Assembly (NCBI GenBank): GCA_051873875.1
Contig: JBJEFI010000042.1
Span: 1 to 15,330 of the forward strand
Length of the DNA stretch: 15,330 nucleotides
Direction: 5' to 3'
From: JBJEFI01 sp051873875
GTDB lineage: Bacteria; Bacillota; Bacilli; Bacillales; Bacillaceae_G
The notes under the pieces are model-generated. The model was not told the DNA's origin and searched no databases. It saw nothing but the letters and a program-made list of their open reading frames with translations. The position numbers and the translations under genes were made by a program. Within the stretch, counting starts at the first letter, position 1; every line of letters begins with the position of its first letter. Shown piece by piece: positions 12,817-15,330 of this stretch.

Positions 12817-12831
12817 AACAATAGTTTTATC
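12811..12831 (+). other. A/T-rich stem-loop overlapping a stop codon
   Basis: GATTAAAAC, loop AATA, GTTTTATC: an 8-bp stem with one bulged T, containing the TAA at 12814-12816. It is followed 2 nt later by ATAAATTAA (12834-12842). Same type as the hairpins at 3437, 8470, 13466 and 14499. Confidence 0.5.
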
Positions 12832-12863
12832 TTATAAATTAAACAAAAATAGGAGGATTTAAA

Positions 12864-13457
12864 ATGAGAAATGTATTAGTTGCTGGAGAGGTTTGCTATT
12901 TAGATCATAAGAAATATACATATATGGGGATTGATGAGGAAAACAAACACATTATTAAGTTATATGGGGAAGAACATGCCGATTTAATTCATACAAATTC
13001 AATACCAACTGTACCACAGTTACCTTTAGGTATGTATTTAAGGAATAAGAGAAGTAAGTCATTATGTGAAATTACAGGATACTTAAATATGTTAGGACAA
13101 ATGTATTATCAAGTAAAGGATTATAATAATGTGTTTAAAGATTATACACATGAAACTGAACACGACATTATGAATAAGTTTGAAATATTACAACATAATC
13201 CATTCCTTGAAGATGAGGTAATTATGGATAAAATTAATGAAATTGACAAAGAAATTGATCCATACAAAGAACAACTTGAAGATATCAAAAAAACTATAAG
13301 CCAGATAGAGAGTAAAAAGAAAGCTGTATTTGAAGTTTGTAAACATGACTGGGATAAAGAAGAACCGGAGGAAGTTAGCAATAAAACTTTTGAACAGCTT
13401 TGTGTTTGTAATACATGTGGATTAGAAAAAGTAAATAGATATAGTAATCTATGGTGA
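12864..13457 (+). CDS. Hypothetical protein with coiled coil and C-terminal zinc ribbon, 197 aa
   Basis: The largest unknown here. Residues 1-70 are beta-rich (starting MRNVLVAGEVCYLDHKKYTY), about 115-156 form a charged coiled coil (MDKINEIDKEIDPYKEQLED then IKKTISQIESKKK), and the end holds CKHDW (C159, H161) and CVCNTCG (C182, C185), a C-x-H...C-x-x-C zinc ribbon typical of phage accessory proteins. This suggests dimerisation plus a protein or nucleic acid contact, but no function can be given. AGGAGG lies about 9 nt before the ATG, and ATAAATTAA (12834) sits 21 nt upstream. Last gene before the copy-B control region. Confidence 0.75.
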   Translation: MRNVLVAGEVCYLDHKKYTYMGIDEENKHIIKLYGEEHADLIHTNSIPTVPQLPLGMYLRNKRSKSLCEITGYLNMLGQMYYQVKDYNNVFKDYTHETEHDIMNKFEILQHNPFLEDEVIMDKINEIDKEIDPYKEQLEDIKKTISQIESKKKAVFEVCKHDWDKEEPEEVSNKTFEQLCVCNTCGLEKVNRYSNLW

Positions 13458-13465
13458 TAAAGCGA

Positions 13466-13485
13466 AATAAAAAGGTGATTTTATT
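13466..13485 (+). other. A/T-rich stem-loop downstream of a stop codon
   Basis: AATAAAA, loop AGGTGA, TTTTATT: a perfect 7-bp inverted repeat 9 nt after the stop of the 12864 gene and 8 nt before repeat copy B. No T-tract beyond the stem. Confidence 0.5.
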
Positions 13486-13492
13486 CTAATAT

Positions 13493-13541
13493 AAACACAA
13501 TATATAGATTGACAGATTAATATAAACACTATATATAGTAT
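13493..13541 (+). repeat. 49-bp regulatory repeat, copy B, with a built-in promoter
   Basis: AAACACAATATATAGAT at the left, ATTAAT in the middle, CACTATATATAGTAT at the right; half-sites CAATATATAG (13498) and CTATATATAG (13529) are 31 bp apart. This copy also reads as a sigma-A promoter: -35 TTGACA (13509-13514, consensus), 17 bp, -10 TATATA (13532-13537) inside the palindrome ACTATATATAGT. A protein bound to the palindrome would block the -10, so repression is the simplest model. The expected transcript starts near 13543, about 20 nt before ATG 13564. Confidence 0.75.
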
Positions 13542-13563
13542 ATAAAATGAGGTGGCATTAGAT

Positions 13564-14094
13564 ATGCTTTATAAAAATAAATTTAAAAGAGAAGCGGGAG
13601 ACAAAAGAAGTATTTTTGATATCCCACTCGATGAAATTACAAGGGAGTATGTTGGATATCCTGTTTTCCCGGATTCGTTTAATAAAAAGAGAAAATGGAA
13701 ACCTTTTAGAGCTTCAAAGAAAGAAATCAATGACTATATAGAGTTTGGTTTTGAAGAATTATTCTTAGAGGAGCAATTGTCCCCTGGGGGAGAAAAACGA
13801 TTCACATATGGATTTGATGGTGTAACTGTAGAAGTGTTTTGCGAGGAGGATAGATATAAAGTAAATGTAATTGAAGGTGATGAAACATATTCAGCTTATT
13901 ACGATACCAATATGGTTCCAGAGAAAATAACAGATCCCAATCGCATTAAGCATAGAGTAAAGGAAGTAATGAAAGAACATATGCATAGGACAGTTCGGAG
14001 AGAGGTAAATAAGGCTGAAAATAAACATACATCGTTTGTATTTACAGTGGGGATTTCATTTATATTAGGAGGATTAATACTTGTCTTATTTTAA
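13564..14094 (+). CDS. Predicted tail-anchored membrane protein, 176 aa
   Basis: Begins MLYKNKFKREAGDKRSIFDI. A soluble part of about 155 residues includes a beta-rich block (FTYGFDGVTVEVFCEEDRYK, VNVIEGDETYSAYYD) and a basic helix before the membrane (HRVKEVMKEHMHRTVRREVN). Residues about 157-176 (SFVFTVGISFILGGLILVLF) form one C-terminal transmembrane helix, so the protein should be anchored with its N-terminus in the cytoplasm. ATG 13564 lies 9 nt after GAGGTG; GTG 13552 is part of that site. The promoter in repeat copy B directly precedes it. No family recognised. Confidence 0.75.
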   Translation: MLYKNKFKREAGDKRSIFDIPLDEITREYVGYPVFPDSFNKKRKWKPFRASKKEINDYIEFGFEELFLEEQLSPGGEKRFTYGFDGVTVEVFCEEDRYKVNVIEGDETYSAYYDTNMVPEKITDPNRIKHRVKEVMKEHMHRTVRREVNKAENKHTSFVFTVGISFILGGLILVLF

Positions 14095-14251
14095 AGGTAA
14101 ATCAGCAGATGAAATCCGTAAGTATAGTTTAGAAAAAGTAAAAGCAGCAGAAGGGAAACCGTCATATCCTCCACGTAAAAGGTTTGATTCACCAGAGGAT
14201 TTGTTGCAGAGGACGGTTCCGAAGTTAGCTAAGTTAATGAGAAGCGTATAA
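14081..14251 (+). CDS. Hypothetical basic protein, 56 aa
   Basis: Begins MSYFKGKSADEIRKYSLEKV and continues GKPSYPPRKRFDSPEDLLQR. Basic and proline-rich in the middle, helical at both ends. TTG start at 14081 with AGGAGG (14067-14072) 8 nt before it, located inside the membrane-anchor codons of the 13564 gene; the genes overlap by 14 nt, so translation is probably coupled. No family recognised. Short enough to escape length-filtered gene finding. Confidence 0.6.
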   Translation: MSYFKGKSADEIRKYSLEKVKAAEGKPSYPPRKRFDSPEDLLQRTVPKLAKLMRSV

Positions 14252-14264
14252 AGGAGGGAAACAG

Positions 14265-14504
14265 ATGAATGTGTATGTAATTGAAATGTATGATGATCAG
14301 GAAGTTGTAAAAGAGATTATGGATAAGGCATTTACTTCTTACAGAGATGCAAGTCAATCTCTATTGAATAAAGGTTATGATGTGTTTGTTGAGAAAGATG
14401 ATGAATGGAATTTATATTTTGAAAAGGTAATATGGCATGAAAAACAGTGGTACATAAAGACAAGGATTATTGCAAATATAATCAAATTAGAGTTAATCGA
14501 ATAA
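14265..14504 (+). CDS. Hypothetical protein, 79 aa
   Basis: Begins MNVYVIEMYDDQEVVKEIMD, then FTSYRDASQSLLNKGYDVFV. The N-terminal strand, turn, strand, then a helix beginning T-S-Y-R-D-A resembles the N-terminus of the 9606 product and, loosely, the 5464/9291 pair. Function unknown. AAAGGAGGG lies about 7 nt before the ATG. Its stop (14502-14504) is in the hairpin at 14499-14520. Confidence 0.7.
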   Translation: MNVYVIEMYDDQEVVKEIMDKAFTSYRDASQSLLNKGYDVFVEKDDEWNLYFEKVIWHEKQWYIKTRIIANIIKLELIE

Positions 14505-14520
14505 ATGTTACATTTTATTC
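14499..14520 (+). other. A/T-rich stem-loop overlapping a stop codon
   Basis: GAATAAATG, loop TTA, CATTTTATTC: nine pairs with one bulged T, containing the TAA at 14502-14504. It lies 6 nt before repeat copy C, the same arrangement as at 13466 and copy B. Confidence 0.5.
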
Positions 14521-14526
14521 GGTAAT

Positions 14527-14575
14527 AGACACAATATTTGGATAATAAATTAATCAAAAATACTACATATAGTAT
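14527..14575 (+). repeat. 49-bp regulatory repeat, copy C
   Basis: AGACACAATATTTGGAT, then ATAAATTAAT, then ATACTACATATAGTAT (palindrome with one mismatched pair). Half-sites CAATATTTGG (14532) and CTACATATAG (14563) are 31 bp apart, as in copies A and B. The 3' end runs straight into GGAGGAG, the ribosome binding site of the 14592 gene. A promoter is less clear here than in copy B. Confidence 0.7.
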
Positions 14576-14591
14576 GGAGGAGAAAAATATT

Positions 14592-14741
14592 ATGAAAGCT
14601 AAAGAAATGATTAAGATGCTGCAATCGGTTGTAAATGAGCATGGGGATTTAGAAATATATGATACGGATGGTTGTTCAGTGTTTAATTTCAAACAAGATT
14701 ATTTTCCAAGAGTTTGTAAGATTTACATTCAAAAAAGGTGA
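14592..14741 (+). CDS. Small phage protein, 49 aa
   Basis: Begins MKAKEMIKMLQSVVNEHGDL then EIYDTDGCSVF. The M-x-A-K-E-x-I-x-x-L-Q-x-V-V-x-E-H-G-D-L-E/D-I/V-x-x-x-D pattern is common in short phage proteins of unknown function. ATG 14592 lies 9 nt after GGAGGAG, which itself abuts repeat copy C; the extension back to 14538 would read through the repeat. First gene of the copy-C operon. Confidence 0.7.
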   Translation: MKAKEMIKMLQSVVNEHGDLEIYDTDGCSVFNFKQDYFPRVCKIYIQKR

Positions 14742-14754
14742 ATATACCAGAGGG

Positions 14755-14853
14755 ATGGAAGGTGTATTAAACGAGGAAGAATTAAATGTTGCAGATGAGG
14801 ATTTGTATGATGTTGATCTAAGCAAGCCTGTTACTAAAGGGATATTGTTGTAA
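14755..14853 (+). CDS. Possible acidic miniprotein, 32 aa
   Basis: Begins MEGVLNEEELNVADEDLYDV, very acidic, ending DLSKPVTKGILL. Its ribosome binding site is weak: AAAGGTG (14734-14740) is 14 nt from the ATG. The same frame is open back to 14659 but overlaps the 14592 gene without a better start. It may instead be the displaced C-terminus of a longer version of the 14592 product after a frameshift near 14715-14735; the sequence alone does not decide. Confidence 0.4.
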   Translation: MEGVLNEEELNVADEDLYDVDLSKPVTKGILL

Positions 14854-14879
14854 GATTATTTAAATAAGGAGGAAGTATA

Positions 14880-15047
14880 ATGAGTGAGAAATTACATGAA
14901 GCAAGCAATAATTTTCATGACGTTGTATCAGATTATATTAAGGAAAAGGGTTTTGATTCTCATCTTAAATTAATGGTAGAGTCTAAAATTAAATGGTTAC
15001 AAATGAAAGCAGAGAAAAATGGAGTCACATTAGATATCGAAGACTAA
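14880..15047 (+). CDS. Hypothetical helical protein, 55 aa
   Basis: Begins MSEKLHEASNNFHDVVSDYI and continues SHLKLMVESKIKWLQMKAEK. Predicted all-helical. AAGGAGG (14866-14872) lies 7 nt before ATG 14880. No family recognised. Located in the copy-C operon, 26 nt after the preceding small reading frame. Confidence 0.65.
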   Translation: MSEKLHEASNNFHDVVSDYIKEKGFDSHLKLMVESKIKWLQMKAEKNGVTLDIED

Positions 15048-15065
15048 TAAAGGGAGAAAAATGAA

Positions 15066-15227
15066 ATGACAGATGTATATAGTGGTCGAATAAGAATGGA
15101 GAGCTTCATCTTTGGATCAATATCAACTCCCATATTGGACACGTATTTTAAAAGGGTACATGTAGGTATATTTATGAAGGATGAGATTGACAAAGCTATG
15201 AAAAAATTAGGAGGATTAAATGAATAA
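15066..15227 (+). CDS. Hypothetical protein, 53 aa
   Basis: Begins MTDVYSGRIRMESFIFGSIS, then TPILDTYFKRVHVGIFMKDE. No family recognised. AAGGGAG (15050-15056) lies 9 nt before ATG 15066. The ATG at 15061 is not usable because TGA follows one codon later. The end overlaps a 16-codon reading frame at 15220. Confidence 0.6.
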   Translation: MTDVYSGRIRMESFIFGSISTPILDTYFKRVHVGIFMKDEIDKAMKKLGGLNE

Positions 15228-15270
15228 CGTAATTGCAATAGAAATCATAATGGAGGAGATTATAAAATGA
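15220..15270 (+). CDS. Possible 16-aa leader peptide
   Basis: MNNVIAIEIIMEEIIK, with AGGAGG (15209-15214) 5 nt upstream. It overlaps the stop of the gene before (8 nt) and, through ATGA (15267-15270), the start of the gene after. The ribosome binding site of the next gene lies inside it. It could be a coupling peptide that carries ribosomes across the gap rather than a functional protein. Confidence 0.4.
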   Translation: MNNVIAIEIIMEEIIK

Positions 15271-15330
15271 ATGTATTTGATTTAGCGTTAGACTTAAATG
15301 ACAAAGAGTGGTTTCTTCGGTTACATAGAA
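15267..15330 (+). CDS. Partial gene at window end
   Basis: Begins MNVFDLALDLNDKEWFLRLH and is cut off by the end of the window. GGAGGAG (15252-15258) lies 8 nt before the ATG, which overlaps the stop of the 16-codon frame. Too short to classify. Confidence 0.6.
   Translation, partial: MNVFDLALDLNDKEWFLRLHR

Noticed and set aside
1..15330. CRISPR arrays, tRNA or rRNA genes
   Set aside because: No regularly spaced repeat-spacer array and no cloverleaf or rRNA-like sequence was seen; the dispersed repeats are kilobases apart.

Overview
The window reads as the early/accessory region of a large temperate phage, or a phage-like plasmid, of a low-GC Bacillota host, most likely a Bacillaceae. The grounds are an A+T-rich composition, AAGGAGG-type ribosome binding sites before almost every gene, frequent TTG and GTG starts, some 40 tightly packed genes all on the + strand, a phage/plasmid-type archaeo-eukaryotic primase, and two YopX-family genes (the family is named after the Bacillus subtilis phage SPbeta). 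There are no structural, lysis, integrase, rRNA or tRNA genes. Most products are 30-140 aa and of unknown function, as is usual for host-takeover regions.

Layout. 1-156: likely tail of an upstream terminator, then two tandem sigma-A-like promoters. 163-2412: a DUF5659-like small protein, the AEP primase, an 18-bp direct repeat and two small genes, closed by a good intrinsic terminator (2411-2440). 2501-3437: three small genes, the last two behind a strong promoter (2713-2742). 3466-4758: a TnpB-only IS200/IS605-family element with a right-end hairpin and probable omega-RNA, abutting a gene remnant (4759-4899). 4999-6763: seven small genes plus one gene that the usual 60-aa length cutoff hides (5464-5619). 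6764-6967: a control region. 6968-10215: a run that includes a zinc-binding miniprotein, two YopX genes (one with an in-frame stop) and several single-helix membrane miniproteins, closed by an intrinsic terminator (10231-10260). 10320-13457: a promoter and eight small genes. 13493-15330: two short operons, each headed by a copy of a 49-bp repeat, running off the window end.

The most distinctive content is non-coding. (1) Three copies of a 49-bp element (6818, 13493, 14527), each with the palindrome ATACTATATATAGTAT or a near match and a related half-site exactly 31 bp upstream, two of them lying directly against the downstream Shine-Dalgarno sequence. (2) A 9-mer, ATAAATTAA, found 17 times on the + strand and once on the - strand, nearly always between a stop codon and the next ribosome binding site. 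(3) Weak A/T-rich stem-loops of the type AATAAAAC-N4-GTTTTATT that contain or closely follow stop codons and often precede the 9-mer. Together they suggest a genome-specific regulatory grammar, perhaps a phage regulon operator plus a standard mRNA junction, that known feature types do not explain.

All coordinates, counts and pairings were read by hand; no database search was possible. Family names come from recognised motifs and are marked as such.
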